DNA of 64,000 nt from Caballeronia sp. TF1N1 (GTDB lineage: Bacteria > Pseudomonadota > Gammaproteobacteria > Burkholderiales > Burkholderiaceae), in contig NZ_CP084626.1 in assembly GCF_022878925.1 (NCBI RefSeq), positions 1,364,001 to 1,428,000 of the forward strand, read 5' to 3'. Both the position numbers and the translations under genes were made by a program. How positions within the stretch are numbered: position 1 is the first letter of the stretch; each line of letters starts with the position of its first letter. This document shows, one piece after another, positions 17,780 to 26,395 of this stretch. The notes below the pieces were generated by a model. The model saw nothing but the letters and a program-made list of their open reading frames with translations. It was not told where the DNA came from and made no database searches.

Positions 17780-18697
17780 TCAGCCCGTGCCGGTGTGGAA
17801 CGGTTGCGGCTCGGTGGCCTGAGGCAGGCCGAAGCGCTCGAACTCGGAGATTACTTGCGCACCAAAGAGCAACAACGTGGCGAGTGCCTCCAAACTAAAC
17901 AGCACGACAATCGACGTCGTCAGCGATCCGTACACCACGCTTACCTGCGAAAGCGTCGCGAAGTACCAGACAAGCACGTGGCGCGTGATTTCCCAAAGAA
18001 TGGCAGCGGTCACACTGCCTATCAACGCGAGCCGCAGCGACGGACGTCCCACCGGCATCACGAGATAGATCGATGTCAGCACGAACACTTCGCCCGCGAA
18101 ACCGAGCAAATACAGCAAAAGGCGCGACACGCCCTTGAGCGATATTTCGATGCCGAGGAAATAGAGGCTGTTCGTGCCCATCGCCTGGAGCCCGTTCGAC
18201 ACGAAAGTCACGATCAGCATGCCGACGCCCAAGAACAGGATGTAGCAGTACGGCAGCAAGGCGGACAGGAGAAAGTGCCGACGGCGGATCGCCACGCGAT
18301 GCACGAAGATCACCGACATCGCGTTCTCGAGCACGGTGAAGGCGAGCGAACTGAAAAAGATCATCGTGATGAGAAGAAGCCAACCGATGACCGCCCGATG
18401 CGTCAAAAAATTCGCGAGTTCACGCACGACTGCGCGTGCCTGTCCCGGCACGAGCCATTCGAGTAAATGGGAGAGCGTGTCGAGCAGTTCCTTCTGTCCG
18501 ATGAATTTCGACAGCACGATCACGATGAGGATCAGAAGCGGCACGATCGACAAGAGCGCGTAATAAGCCACCGCGCCCGCGAGCAGCATGCCCTGGTTGG
18601 CGCGAAATGCCTTGATCGTGCGCATGACGAAGCCGAACGGATGACGTGCGACGTTCGCTACGTGCGGGCCCAGAATCGGGCCGAGTATCTTCGACAT
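17780..18697 (-). CDS. YihY/BrkB-family inner-membrane protein
   Basis: A 305-residue integral membrane protein with about six helices. Signatures are the N-terminal GMLLAGAVAYYALLSIVPLL and the C-terminal TTSIVVLFSLEALATLLLFGAQVISEFER blocks. Members were once called ribonuclease BN, but that assignment is not supported; their role is unclear. ATG 18697 was chosen because CGGAGGC lies just upstream and the protein then starts MSKILGPILG. The frame stays open to 18913 without a better start. Monocistronic by spacing. Confidence 0.88.
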   Translation of the reverse strand: MSKILGPILGPHVANVARHPFGFVMRTIKAFRANQGMLLAGAVAYYALLSIVPLLILIVIVLSKFIGQKELLDTLSHLLEWLVPGQARAVVRELANFLTHRAVIGWLLLITMIFFSSLAFTVLENAMSVIFVHRVAIRRRHFLLSALLPYCYILFLGVGMLIVTFVSNGLQAMGTNSLYFLGIEISLKGVSRLLLYLLGFAGEVFVLTSIYLVMPVGRPSLRLALIGSVTAAILWEITRHVLVWYFATLSQVSVVYGSLTTSIVVLFSLEALATLLLFGAQVISEFERFGLPQATEPQPFHTGTG

Positions 18698-18776
18698 GGA
18701 GCCTCCGCGGCGCGTGGCCCACGGCGCCATGTCGTTCTGAAAAGCAAGTAATGCTCCCGTCCGTGAATACTCTTGC

Positions 18777-18977
18777 TCAGCCGGGACGGCGCGCCTCGCT
18801 ACGGGCGGCCGCTTGCTGCGCGGCTTCTTCGAAGGCGAGGTCGAGCAGTATATCCACGTCCTGGGCGGGCAAGTCGGCGGCATCCACGTTGCGCAGCCGG
18901 CAAAAAAGGGCAAGCGCCTCGGCGGCTGCGGCGAAAGCGTTGTTCATATCGCGGGAGTGTAGGCGTTTCTTTCTCAT
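18777..18977 (-). CDS. Small hypothetical protein
   Basis: A short soluble protein of about 66 residues, mostly helical (AFAAAAEALALFCRLRNVDAADL then ILLDLAFEEAAQQAA). No ribosome site decides the start; Met at 18977 (MRKKRLHSRD...) and Met at 18947 (MNNAF...) are both possible. No family recognised. Codon use is like the neighbours, which is the main support for it being real. Confidence 0.4.
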   Translation of the reverse strand: MRKKRLHSRDMNNAFAAAAEALALFCRLRNVDAADLPAQDVDILLDLAFEEAAQQAAARSEARRPG

Positions 18978-19119
18978 GCACCGCATAACGGCATGCGGAT
19001 CACCGGACTTTAGCGTGTGGGTAAGCGTGTCGTTGCTCGTCGGTGCAATGATCCTCGCGGCGTTAGCCGACACGGGCGTGGCGGACATGGACCTCGCGCC
19101 GTCGATGAATCTGCTCGGC

Positions 19120-19458
19120 TCAACGCAGCCACTTGCGCACGTCCTGCTCCCAGTCGGGCTGTCCGCAGTTCGGCGGGTTTTCCGGGCCTAGAACGGTGAT
19201 GTAGCCTTTGCTCTTCATACAGGATTCGTAGGCGCGCACCTGTGTGCAGCGGTCCGCGCCTGCCTGTCGCGACTGCGTCTTGCAGGCGTTCATCGAGTTG
19301 TCCATGCCGCTGAAGTCGGCGGGACCGTCGTTGTTGGAAGCGGGTGGGTTGGCGCTCGCGGAGAATTCGACCGGGCCGGTCTGTGCGCAAGCCGAAAGGA
19401 ATAGGGCGGTCGCGATTGAAAGCGCTCGGAACGGCAGACCCAGCGGGAAAGTTCTCAT
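19120..19458 (-). CDS. Small cysteine-containing lipoprotein
   Basis: A 112-residue predicted lipoprotein. The signal peptide ends at LFLSAC with lipidated Cys24. The mature part holds four further cysteines (NACKTQ, DRCTQV, ESCMKS, PNCGQP) that could form two disulfides, in a compact C-terminal region ending DWEQDVRKWLR. The ATG has a GGAGAATCGAGAAG stretch directly upstream. No domain recognised. It stands alone between a small hypothetical gene and a repeat-bearing intergenic region. Confidence 0.7.
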   Translation of the reverse strand: MRTFPLGLPFRALSIATALFLSACAQTGPVEFSASANPPASNNDGPADFSGMDNSMNACKTQSRQAGADRCTQVRAYESCMKSKGYITVLGPENPPNCGQPDWEQDVRKWLR

Positions 19459-19587
19459 CTTCTCGATTCTCCAGGCGTTATCGATGTTTTGCGTGGTTGT
19501 TGTCGTGCAAGTTCAAGGTGACATGGCCCGGTGCGCTGGCGTGCTTGATGGCTGTGGCGCAGAACGGGCAAAGTTGCCGGCGACGCT

Positions 19588-19626
19588 GGGCATTTTGTGT
19601 TTTGCATGCGGTGCACCTAATGCCAA
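19588..19626 (+). repeat. Dispersed GCATTTTGCAT repeat, copy C
   Basis: GGGCATTTTGTGTTTTGCAT followed by GCGGTGCACCTAATGCC. It keeps the GGCATTTTG and TTTTGCATGC blocks of copy B but is shorter. Confidence 0.5.
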
Positions 19627-19835
19627 GGGTGTTATTCGCAGTGACGTTTGGGATGATGCCGTCTTGTCTATTATCCGCGCGGAGGTTACTGCGTGTCCCG
19701 GATCGTGACGTGATGGCTTTCTGCGTTTGACACGCGGCGGACTCGGCGCCCGCGCCTGTTTTGCCGCAGTCCCTCCCTGGTGGGATGACGTCGGATGCAT
19801 TGTTCCTGTGTGTAGAGCGAATCGTGCTTTGCGCT

Positions 19836-19893
19836 TGGCATTTTGCATGTGGTGCTTTGCATGCCTTCCGCATCATTCGCCATTCGCCATCCC
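19836..19893 (+). repeat. Dispersed GCATTTTGCAT repeat, copy D
   Basis: TTGGCATTTTGCATGTGGT followed by GCTTTGCATGCC, matching copy B in block order and spacing, then CATTCGCCATTCGCCAT, two tandem CATTCGC units. Confidence 0.55.
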
Positions 19894-20088
19894 TGCGCCA
19901 GGCACTGTGTGCAAATCCACGGTCCAGAGACAGCCCATTTCGCCGATACCTCTCGTCTTTGAGACGATCGAGTAGTCAATCGAGACGCTGCGACATTCGC
20001 GCAACGGCCTGACGGACCTAAGCTTTCTCCATCGACGGACACAAGAGCGCAGCACGCGTTCTTACCCGCGCATTCACGGAGAAGGGCA

Positions 20089-21078
20089 ATGGACACCAAT
20101 GATCGTATGAACAAGCGTCAACCGATGCCGGTCGCTTTTTTCGGCATCGCGGTGGGCCTTCTGGCCTTGGCGGGCGCATGGCGAGCGGCGGCGCATGTCT
20201 GGGCGATTCCGGCCGTCGTGCCGCCGCTCTTGACCGCGGGCGCGCTGTCGGTTTGGCTCGCTTTGATGATCGCGTATGCACGCAAGTGGCTTGTCGAGCG
20301 CGACGCGGCCATCGCCGAGATGGCGCATCCCGTGCAGTCGTCGTTCGCCGCGCTCGCGCCTGTATCGACGTTGCTCGCGGCGCAAGCGGTGCAGAACTTT
20401 TCGCGAGAATTAGCGATCGCGTTGTTCGTCGCGGGCGTGGTGAGTCAGCTCGGCCTAGGCGCTTATCTTCACGGACGCTTCTGGCAAGGCGGCCGGAAGC
20501 CCGAACTGACGACGCCGGCCATCTATCTGCCAACCGTCGCGCCGAGTTTCGTCGCGGGAACGGCGGCAGCGAGTCTGGGTTGGACGCAGATCGGCGCGTT
20601 GTTCTTCGGGGCGGGTGTGTTCTCGTGGCTCGCGATCGAATCGATCGTGCTGCATCGCGCGGCTGTACACGATCCGCTTCCCGACGCGCTGCGTCCCACG
20701 CTCGGCATTCAGCTCGCGCCGCCGGTGGTGGGAGGCGTGTCGTATCTCGCGATCACGCATGGCGTGCCGGATCTCTTCGCTTACATGCTTCTCGGCTACG
20801 GTGTTTATCAGGCAATGATGCTCACGCGGCTCCTGCCGTGGATTCGTCAGCAATCGTTCACGCCTTCGTACTGGGCGTTCAGCTTCGGCGTGGCGGCGTT
20901 GCCGACGATGGCAATCCGCATGCTGGAACGCGGCGCAGCAGGTCCGCTGCTTTGGCTGGCTCCGGCATCTTTCATCGTGGCGAACGTGGTATTTGCGAGT
21001 CTCATCGTCGGGACCGTGCTGGCCCTGTTCAAGGGCAAGCTTTTTCCGATAGTGGCCACGCAAGTCAAGACAGTTTGA
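20089..21078 (+). CDS. tehA: TehA/SLAC1-family membrane transporter
   Basis: A 329-residue protein with about ten membrane helices, like the TehA/C4-dicarboxylate (TDT) family of anion channels and tellurite-resistance proteins. The PMPVAFFGIAVGLLALAGAW start and the YLPTVAPSFVAGTAA segment are typical, and the pore helices carry the expected glycines. GGAGAAGG lies 3 bases before ATG 20089. No tehB lies nearby, so the natural substrate (dicarboxylate, tellurite or another anion) cannot be told. It stands alone, converging on a LysR gene. Confidence 0.82.
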   Translation: MDTNDRMNKRQPMPVAFFGIAVGLLALAGAWRAAAHVWAIPAVVPPLLTAGALSVWLALMIAYARKWLVERDAAIAEMAHPVQSSFAALAPVSTLLAAQAVQNFSRELAIALFVAGVVSQLGLGAYLHGRFWQGGRKPELTTPAIYLPTVAPSFVAGTAAASLGWTQIGALFFGAGVFSWLAIESIVLHRAAVHDPLPDALRPTLGIQLAPPVVGGVSYLAITHGVPDLFAYMLLGYGVYQAMMLTRLLPWIRQQSFTPSYWAFSFGVAALPTMAIRMLERGAAGPLLWLAPASFIVANVVFASLIVGTVLALFKGKLFPIVATQVKTV

Positions 21079-21082
21079 GGCG

Positions 21083-21107
21083 ACGAGCCTGCGAGGTGCA
21101 GGCTCGT
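21083..21107 (+). terminator. Stem-loop after tehA
   Basis: ACGAGCCTG and CAGGCTCGT form a perfect nine-pair stem with a seven-base loop, five bases after the tehA stop. The T-run after it is poor (TCAACAC). Confidence 0.5.
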
Positions 21108-21153
21108 TCAACACAAACATGCAACTAATGGTCGGTTTTTTGAACATCCACAT

Positions 21154-22101
21154 TCAACTGTCGACGTCGTACCGTTCTCCAAAACTAGCTTCCAGTTTGG
21201 CCTCGACGTAATCACGCAGAAACGCTACCCAAGTCTTGATCTTCGCATCGAGGTATTGGCGCGAAGCGTACATTGCATACACCGTCATCTTTTGCAGTTC
21301 CCAGTCCGGCAGCACGCGCACCAGCGCGCCATTCGAAAGCGAGGGCAGGGCAGACAACATCGGCAAAGGCGCGATACCCAGACCATTGGCCACCGCGACG
21401 GCGAGTGCATCGGCGGAATTCACGCGAAGGCGGCCAGGCGGAAGTTCGACATCGACCTTTCCTTGCGTGCCTTCGAACGTCCATCGATCCACCGGAAAGA
21501 ATGTCGTGACGAGTTGAAGGCACGCGTGCTTCGAAAGATCTTCCACGGTAATCGGCATGCCGGCCCGCCGCAAATAGTTCGGCGATGCGCACAGCACGCT
21601 CGGCATCGTGCAAATACGCGTGGAGACGTGCGCGGAGTCGGGCAGCGTCGAACTCGTGACCTGCAGGAAGACGTCGTAGCCTTCGTCGAGCATGTCGGGA
21701 ACCTGCTGCGACAAGGTCAACTCGACGCGCACGAGCGGATGCTCTTCCAAATACTGAGAAAGCGCCGGCACGACATAGTGATGACCGAAGGTGATCGGCG
21801 CGTGCATGCGCAACACGCCACTTGGCGACACTTGCGCGTCGCTGGCTTCCGCTTCAGAGAGGTCGACCAGCGAGATCACTTCCTTGCAGCGCGCCAGATA
21901 GCGATTCCCGGCATCGGTCAATGCGACGCGGCGCGTCGTGCGATTCAAAAGACGCGTGCGCAGGTGCGACTCGAGTTCGGTGATCGCGCGCGACGCTTGC
22001 GCGGTCGTAATGTCCATGTGCTGCGCGGCGACGGTAAAGCTTGCCGCCTCGGCTACCCGGACAAAGATTCGCATGCTGCGCAAGAGGTCCATGGCCGGCA
22101 T
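21154..22101 (-). CDS. LysR-family transcriptional regulator
   Basis: A 315-residue regulator. The N-terminal winged helix-turn-helix reads MRIFVRVAEAASFTVAAQHM then TTAQASRAITELESHL, and the C-terminal part is a two-lobe effector domain (LRMHAPITFGHHYVVPAL onward). This is the subgroup that often regulates a divergent oxidoreductase or transporter. The facing gene upstream is a small secreted protein, so the target is not obvious. The start could be 22101 or Met4 at 22092; both keep the domain intact. Confidence 0.87.
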   Translation of the reverse strand: MPAMDLLRSMRIFVRVAEAASFTVAAQHMDITTAQASRAITELESHLRTRLLNRTTRRVALTDAGNRYLARCKEVISLVDLSEAEASDAQVSPSGVLRMHAPITFGHHYVVPALSQYLEEHPLVRVELTLSQQVPDMLDEGYDVFLQVTSSTLPDSAHVSTRICTMPSVLCASPNYLRRAGMPITVEDLSKHACLQLVTTFFPVDRWTFEGTQGKVDVELPPGRLRVNSADALAVAVANGLGIAPLPMLSALPSLSNGALVRVLPDWELQKMTVYAMYASRQYLDAKIKTWVAFLRDYVEAKLEASFGERYDVDS

Positions 22102-22288
22102 CCTTTTTATCGAGCCGGAAATATCCCATGCACGATACGAGCGCGCAACCCGCTGACGGGTTCAACAGGGCACTGCAAGCTTCATTTCAGTGTTCACATC
22201 TGTTACAGCGCTTGTAACTCAAGCCTGCGAAGGCGTCGCTAACATGGATTCATGGCTGCGATGCGCGGTCGCTTCGGACGAGGAAAAC

Positions 22289-22639
22289 ATGAACGTGAAG
22301 AGTCTCATCGGACTGGGTATCGCGTCTTGTGCGGGGCTTGCTTGTGGATCGGCGCTGGCGGGTGTGAGCGTCGGCGTTAATCTGGGTGTACCGGTGGCGG
22401 TCTATGCGCCGCCTCCGCCCGTATATGTGGCGCCCGCCGCGCCGGTTTATGCCGCGCCGCCTCCGGTCGTGTATCAATCGCCGCCCGTGGTCGCTTATCA
22501 ACCGGCGCCCGTTGTCGTCGCGCTTGGGCCTGCTGTCATCGTCGGATGGCATGGCGACCGGTATTGGGACGGCTATCGGTACTGGAACCGGCGTGACTGG
22601 TACGCGCATCACGGTGGATATGGATATCGCCGCTGGTAA
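22289..22639 (+). CDS. Secreted Pro/Tyr/Val-rich protein
   Basis: A 116-residue protein with a signal peptide (cleavage near SALA-GV). The mature part is built of PPPVYVAPAAP-like units, ending in a Trp/Tyr/Arg-rich tail (DRYWDGYRYWNRRDWY). Such YXXX/PXX-rich proteins are common in Burkholderia and are probably envelope-associated, function unknown. The ATG at 22289 has GAGGAAA upstream. It is followed 29 bases later by a second, similar small gene, suggesting a two-gene unit. Confidence 0.75.
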   Translation: MNVKSLIGLGIASCAGLACGSALAGVSVGVNLGVPVAVYAPPPPVYVAPAAPVYAAPPPVVYQSPPVVAYQPAPVVVALGPAVIVGWHGDRYWDGYRYWNRRDWYAHHGGYGYRRW

Positions 22640-22668
22640 GCGGGGACGAACGGGGAGTCGCATCGATC

Positions 22669-22914
22669 ATGAACAACATTAATCGACAACACGGTAAGCG
22701 AGGTGCAGTTCGAACGCTCGCGACTGCAACTGCGATAGTCATCGCGGCGGGGCTTGGCGGCTGCATCTATGCGCCGCCTTACGGCTATGCGCCTGCGCCC
22801 GCTTACGGCTATGCACCGGCGTATGGCTATGCCTACGGCCCCGGTTATTACGCGGCGCCGGCGGTTTCAGTGGGGATCGGCGTGGGCGGTTATGGGCATT
22901 GGCACGGGCATTGA
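22669..22914 (+). CDS. Small Tyr/Gly/Pro-repeat lipoprotein
   Basis: An 81-residue predicted lipoprotein. A basic start (RQHGKRGAVR) is followed by a hydrophobic stretch and the lipobox-like LGGC (Cys32). The mature part repeats a Y-G-Y-A-P theme (YGYAPAPAYGYAPAYGYAYG) and ends GHWHGH. It resembles the preceding gene in style and may share its promoter. Function unknown; the repeat gives it low complexity, so similarity searches would be uninformative. Confidence 0.72.
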   Translation: MNNINRQHGKRGAVRTLATATAIVIAAGLGGCIYAPPYGYAPAPAYGYAPAYGYAYGPGYYAAPAVSVGIGVGGYGHWHGH

Positions 22915-23003
22915 TGCGTGATGGTTGTGAGGGCGGCAGGAGACGCCATGACTTTGTTGGTACACACGTTGCTCCTCCGTCGTCAGACCCGGAGGATCAC
23001 GTC

Positions 23004-23537
23004 ATGTCCCATGAAACCAAAACCTCACTTTCCGCCAACGCGCGCTGCGAATCTTTCATGCTGGCGCAAAACGGCTGGGTACCGAATAACACGCGCTTGC
23101 CGGTTCGCGTCTGGCGTAATGCAATCGACTCGCGCGAGTTCGACATAGCCGGCCGTTTCGAATCTCTCTTTCAGCAAAACGGCTGGCCGCCGCAATGGCG
23201 CGACGGGGTCTTCGACTATCACCACTTTCACTCGACCGCGCACGAAGCGCTCGGCGTGGTCTCGGGCGAGGCGGAATTGATCATCGGCGGGCCGAAAGGC
23301 CGAGTCATCGCGATCCGCGCAGGCGATGCCATCGTTCTTCCCGCCGGCACCGGGCATTGTCTTTTGATGAGTGGTCGTCGCTTTCAAGTGGTGGGCGCCT
23401 ATCCGCCGGGACAGCAGTGGGACATCCGCCGCGAAGGCATCAGCGAGGCGGAGCGACAAGCGATGGAAGCGTTGCCGTTTCCCCATGACGATCCCGTGGC
23501 CGGCGAAGATGGCCCGCTCGTCCATCTCTGGCGGTAA
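23004..23537 (+). CDS. Cupin-domain protein
   Basis: A 177-residue protein with a single cupin fold. The core is FDYHHFHSTAHEALGVVSGE, in which HFHSTAHEALG gives the His-x-His and Glu metal ligands, and later AGTGHCLLM supplies the second-motif His. These residues suggest a metal site, though the reaction is unknown. ATG 23004 is preceded by CGGAGGA at 23 to 17 bases' distance and gives MSHETKTSLSA; upstream readings to 22899 have no ribosome site. It converges on the EamA gene. Confidence 0.78.
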   Translation: MSHETKTSLSANARCESFMLAQNGWVPNNTRLPVRVWRNAIDSREFDIAGRFESLFQQNGWPPQWRDGVFDYHHFHSTAHEALGVVSGEAELIIGGPKGRVIAIRAGDAIVLPAGTGHCLLMSGRRFQVVGAYPPGQQWDIRREGISEAERQAMEALPFPHDDPVAGEDGPLVHLWR

Positions 23538-23555
23538 AGCCACGCGTTCCTGGCG

Positions 23556-24497
23556 TCACTGCTTCGCTTCGGCTGCGCGTCGTGCACGCGGCCACGCAAC
23601 GCGCTTGACCACGCCCGTTGCAAGCCCTGTCCCGATCAGCACGATTCCGCACGCCACCGCCATCCCGACCGATACACGTTCGGCGAGAAATAGCGCGCCC
23701 CACAGAATTCCGAAGATTGGAATGACGAAGGTCACGGTAATCGCGCGAGCGGGCCCAGCCACGGCGATCAAATGGAAGAACAGCATGTAAGCGACGCCTG
23801 TGCATGCCACGCCCAATCCGAGCACCGCGCCCCATGCGTGCATCGACACGCTCGCTGTCGGCCACCAGAAAAGCGCAAACGGCAGCAGGACGAGCGTCGC
23901 GGCGCTCATGGTGCCTGTCGCGACGATCAACGAATCGACACCCATGAGATGCCGCTTGGTGTAACTGGCGGCGATCCCATAGAACAATGTCGCGCCCAGT
24001 GCGGCCAGGGCGGCGAGCGCAGTGGCGAGCGGTGCAACGGGCGCGGCGCCGGCATCGTGGACGAACATCTGATCCCAAACCAGCGCGAGCACGCCCGCAA
24101 AGCCGATGGCGAGTCCCGCGATGCGTAGCTTGCTCAGGCGATCGTCGAGCCAGATGTAGGCGACGAGCGCGCCCCACAGCGGCGTGGTCGCGTTGATGAC
24201 GGAAGTGACGCCAGCCGACAGCGTCAACTCCGCATAGGCGAAAAGGCAAAACGGCGCGGCCGAGTTGAGAATGCCGACCATCAGAAGCGGCCATGCGCGC
24301 TCGCGCATCGTGGTGAGTGCCTGACGCATGCGGCCGCGAAGCACGAGCACCGCAAACAAAAACACCGCGCCGATGCCGACGCGCAAGGCCATCAACGGCG
24401 CCACGCCCAAATCCGTTACGCCGATACGAATGAAAAGGAACGAACCGCCCCACAGCGCGGCAAGGATGAACAACTGGACGAGATTGACGGGATTCAT
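23556..24497 (-). CDS. EamA/DMT-family exporter
   Basis: A 313-residue transporter with ten predicted helices in two EamA halves (about 1-140 and 155-300). Signatures include LAALWGGSFLFIRIGV at the start and ALVAYIWLDDRLSKLRIAGL at the end of the first half. Family members export amino acids or other metabolites; the substrate here is unknown. ATG 24497 gives the standard start MNPVNLVQLF; the upstream frame to 24593 lacks membrane-protein features. Convergent with the cupin gene, 18 bases apart. Confidence 0.85.
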   Translation of the reverse strand: MNPVNLVQLFILAALWGGSFLFIRIGVTDLGVAPLMALRVGIGAVFLFAVLVLRGRMRQALTTMRERAWPLLMVGILNSAAPFCLFAYAELTLSAGVTSVINATTPLWGALVAYIWLDDRLSKLRIAGLAIGFAGVLALVWDQMFVHDAGAAPVAPLATALAALAALGATLFYGIAASYTKRHLMGVDSLIVATGTMSAATLVLLPFALFWWPTASVSMHAWGAVLGLGVACTGVAYMLFFHLIAVAGPARAITVTFVIPIFGILWGALFLAERVSVGMAVACGIVLIGTGLATGVVKRVAWPRARRAAEAKQ

Positions 24498-24837
24498 GGC
24501 GGGCTTCGCAAGAGAGGGAAGAGCGAAGCCATGGTATCGGCGCTTGTTGAGCGGATGCTTCCGCGCGGCGTGAAACGAATCATGCAGCATCAAGCCCGCA
24601 TCACCGATAAACGCTTCGTTCTTGTTCGCCGAATCGTAGGCTGGCCGTGTGGGCGTCGCAAACGAGCAATTCTCACTGATATGTGAGCCAGATTGCGATT
24701 GAGTCGATATCGCGTGGCGCCATATCGTCAGGAGCGAGTTGCCGCCGCGCCCATTCGGTGCGACTCTTGCGTAAGGGTGACATGGGCGTCACGACAGGCT
24801 TGATGACTTGGTGGGACGACGTAAAAAGGAGAGCGCC
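24498..24837. other. 340-base divergent intergenic region
   Basis: No gene seen. It contains two short inverted repeats, CTCAC-TGATAT-GTGAG (24672-24687) and GTGAC...GTCAC (24777-24792), that might be operators. AAGGAGA at 24826-24832 is the ribosome site of the next gene. Confidence 0.4.
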
Positions 24838-25305
24838 ATGGACAATGCAAACGGCAACAAGAAGGGAGTTGCGGCATCGGGCGAATCGCTGCCGCTTCGG
24901 CAAAGGCGCGTGCAAGGCGCACTCGGGTCCGCGCTCACGCCCGGTCTCGAACAGCATCAGGGCGTGATTCCACTCTCGCCCGGCGCGCCGCACAGACCGG
25001 CGCACGCGGCGCATCCGTCGCATCCGTCGCGGCACGTGCATGGCAGCGTGCTGGAAGGCGGCGACAGTCCGGCCGTGCTCGCGCAGCCCGCAGCAGTCAC
25101 GGCGCAGCATCTAGGTAGCCGGTTTCATCCGCAGGCGGCCAAGAACAAGTTCATCGAGCATGGGCGGCGCGCAAAGGACGCCGTTGCGATGCGCTATCGC
25201 GACGTCACCGAAGGCGCCGACGATTACGTGCACTACAACCCGTGGAAGTCGATTGCACTTGCGGCAATTGGTGGACTGATCGTCGGCTTGCTGGCCGCCC
25301 GCTGA
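24838..25305 (+). CDS. DUF883/ElaB-YqjD-like C-terminally anchored protein
   Basis: A 155-residue protein. The first two thirds are polar and Pro/His/Ala-rich (HRPAHAAHPSHPSRHVHG). The last 50 residues match the ElaB/YqjD/DUF883 pattern: a helix, then VHYNPWKSIALAAIGGLIVG as a C-terminal membrane anchor. Such proteins tether to the inner membrane and, in E. coli, bind stalled ribosomes in stationary phase. The helical part is much shorter than usual and the long disordered head is unusual, so the function may differ. Strong ribosome site AAGGAGA. Confidence 0.65.
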   Translation: MDNANGNKKGVAASGESLPLRQRRVQGALGSALTPGLEQHQGVIPLSPGAPHRPAHAAHPSHPSRHVHGSVLEGGDSPAVLAQPAAVTAQHLGSRFHPQAAKNKFIEHGRRAKDAVAMRYRDVTEGADDYVHYNPWKSIALAAIGGLIVGLLAAR

Positions 25306-25381
25306 ACTTTTGTCGAAGTGCGGGCCTCGTCCTTGCTAAATCACGTAAATGGCGCGGTGCTTATCATTGCGTCATTCCAAC

Positions 25382-25846
25382 ATGAACCGACGACCCTTCA
25401 ACATGCGCCCCGGGCGCAGCGAAATCTGGAATCAGCGTACCGCCGTGGAAAGCGATCCACGGCGCGTGATGCTCGTGCATTCCGAGTCCGATGTCGGCGA
25501 ATCTTTCGCGATGATGCTCGCCATGCGTGGCTTCGATGCCGTGCAGATCGCGGATGCGCAAAGTGCGCTTCATTTCGCTCACATGTGGCGGCCGCAGGTA
25601 TTGTTCATCGATACACGCGTGAACGAGGCGCACGAGGTGCTGGCAAAGCACGACCATGCACTTGTACGCGCGTTGCGCGAATGTGGCAGGGAGGCATCGC
25701 TGGATCAGATGTTGATTGCGTTCGCGGCCGAGGAGAGCAGCGACCCACGCGACGTGTTGTTGAGCGCCGGCTATGACGGATTCTTCAGAATGCCGTGCCC
25801 CGTGTGGCGTCTTTTCGATGCGGTGACGCGTTTTTACGTGCACTGA
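25382..25846 (+). CDS. Degenerate response-regulator receiver-like protein
   Basis: A 154-residue protein that folds like a single receiver domain. The beta-1 end VMLVHSESD (Glu35, Asp37) supplies the acidic pair, and QVLFIDTRVNEAH holds a candidate phospho-acceptor Asp77. The usual Lys before Pro near the C-terminus is replaced by Met137 in GFFRMPCPVWRLF. It has no output domain. This suggests an atypical receiver with changed or no phosphorylation. Start ATG 25382 gives MNRRPFNMRPG; an upstream ATG at 25349 is possible. Confidence 0.6.
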   Translation: MNRRPFNMRPGRSEIWNQRTAVESDPRRVMLVHSESDVGESFAMMLAMRGFDAVQIADAQSALHFAHMWRPQVLFIDTRVNEAHEVLAKHDHALVRALRECGREASLDQMLIAFAAEESSDPRDVLLSAGYDGFFRMPCPVWRLFDAVTRFYVH

Positions 25847-25916
25847 TAAGTGCATCGAGCGTCGATTCGTTCACCGAGGCGGCGCCGCCGCCCCGATGCA
25901 ACGCGTACGCGTTTTG

Positions 25917-26192
25917 CTATTGCTTCGTACTGTTCCTGAAGTCGCCGGTTTCGAGTTCCACGGACTGGCCGTGATTGCGTTCGAGCGCTCGCCGCGCTGA
26001 ATCTTCGATTTCGACGCGTCCGCCTTCGAACGCGCTGAGGATGGCATGGGAAGAGGTGCCGGTATTGCCGAAGTGATCGTTGAGCGCATCGAGAGAGACG
26101 CTGCACCAGACTTCACGTCCATCTACATTGGCTTCGAACGCAACTCGCGCTGCCGCCACGACGTGACGCCGCCCACTGAACTCTATCGTCAT
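25917..26192 (-). CDS. DUF1488 protein
   Basis: A 91-residue soluble protein matching the DUF1488 pattern: a beta-rich first half (IEFSGRRHVVAAARVAFEANVDGREVWCSVS, here cited in part) followed by a helix with LNDHF and a C-terminal helix RRALER. Function unknown. ATG 26192 was chosen because CCGGAGGTAATAAGG lies directly upstream. The frame is open further back to 26249 without a ribosome site. Divergent from nothing essential; neighbours are other small stress-type proteins. Confidence 0.68.
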   Translation of the reverse strand: MTIEFSGRRHVVAAARVAFEANVDGREVWCSVSLDALNDHFGNTGTSSHAILSAFEGGRVEIEDSARRALERNHGQSVELETGDFRNSTKQ

Positions 26193-26395
26193 CCTTATTA
26201 CCTCCGGTTGTTCGTTTGAGGCACGTGGACCGCAATGCTCGTGATCCACGCTTCAGGTCGCGCAACGGCAATGACGCTGATACTCGACTCAAGCTGCACA
26301 ACTACGCGCCTGTCCCGTGCATCATACGCCGCCCGCCACGGGTTCGTGCTTTTGCAATGGCCGTGCCCGAACGCATGTGGACACGCGTGCAACGA

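Larger units (their letters stand above)
19459..20088. other. 630-base gene-free region carrying two dispersed repeats
   Basis: No supportable gene. Copies C and D of the GCATTTTGCAT repeat lie here. Open frames crossing it (for example minus strand 19478-19876) translate the repeats and have no ribosome site. GGAGAAGG at the right end is the ribosome site of tehA. Confidence 0.6.

Noticed and set aside
17492..18466. 324-codon plus-strand frame over the gap and the yihY gene
   Set aside because: Most of it is antisense to yihY; no ribosome site and charged, repeat-like composition.
19478..19876. 132-codon minus-strand frame in the 19.5-20.1 kb gap
   Set aside because: It translates the dispersed GCATTTTGCAT repeats and has no ribosome site.
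19588..19893. Possible CRISPR array from repeated GCATTTTGCAT motifs
   Set aside because: Only two copies here, unequal in length, spaced by about 210 bases, and no cas genes in the window.
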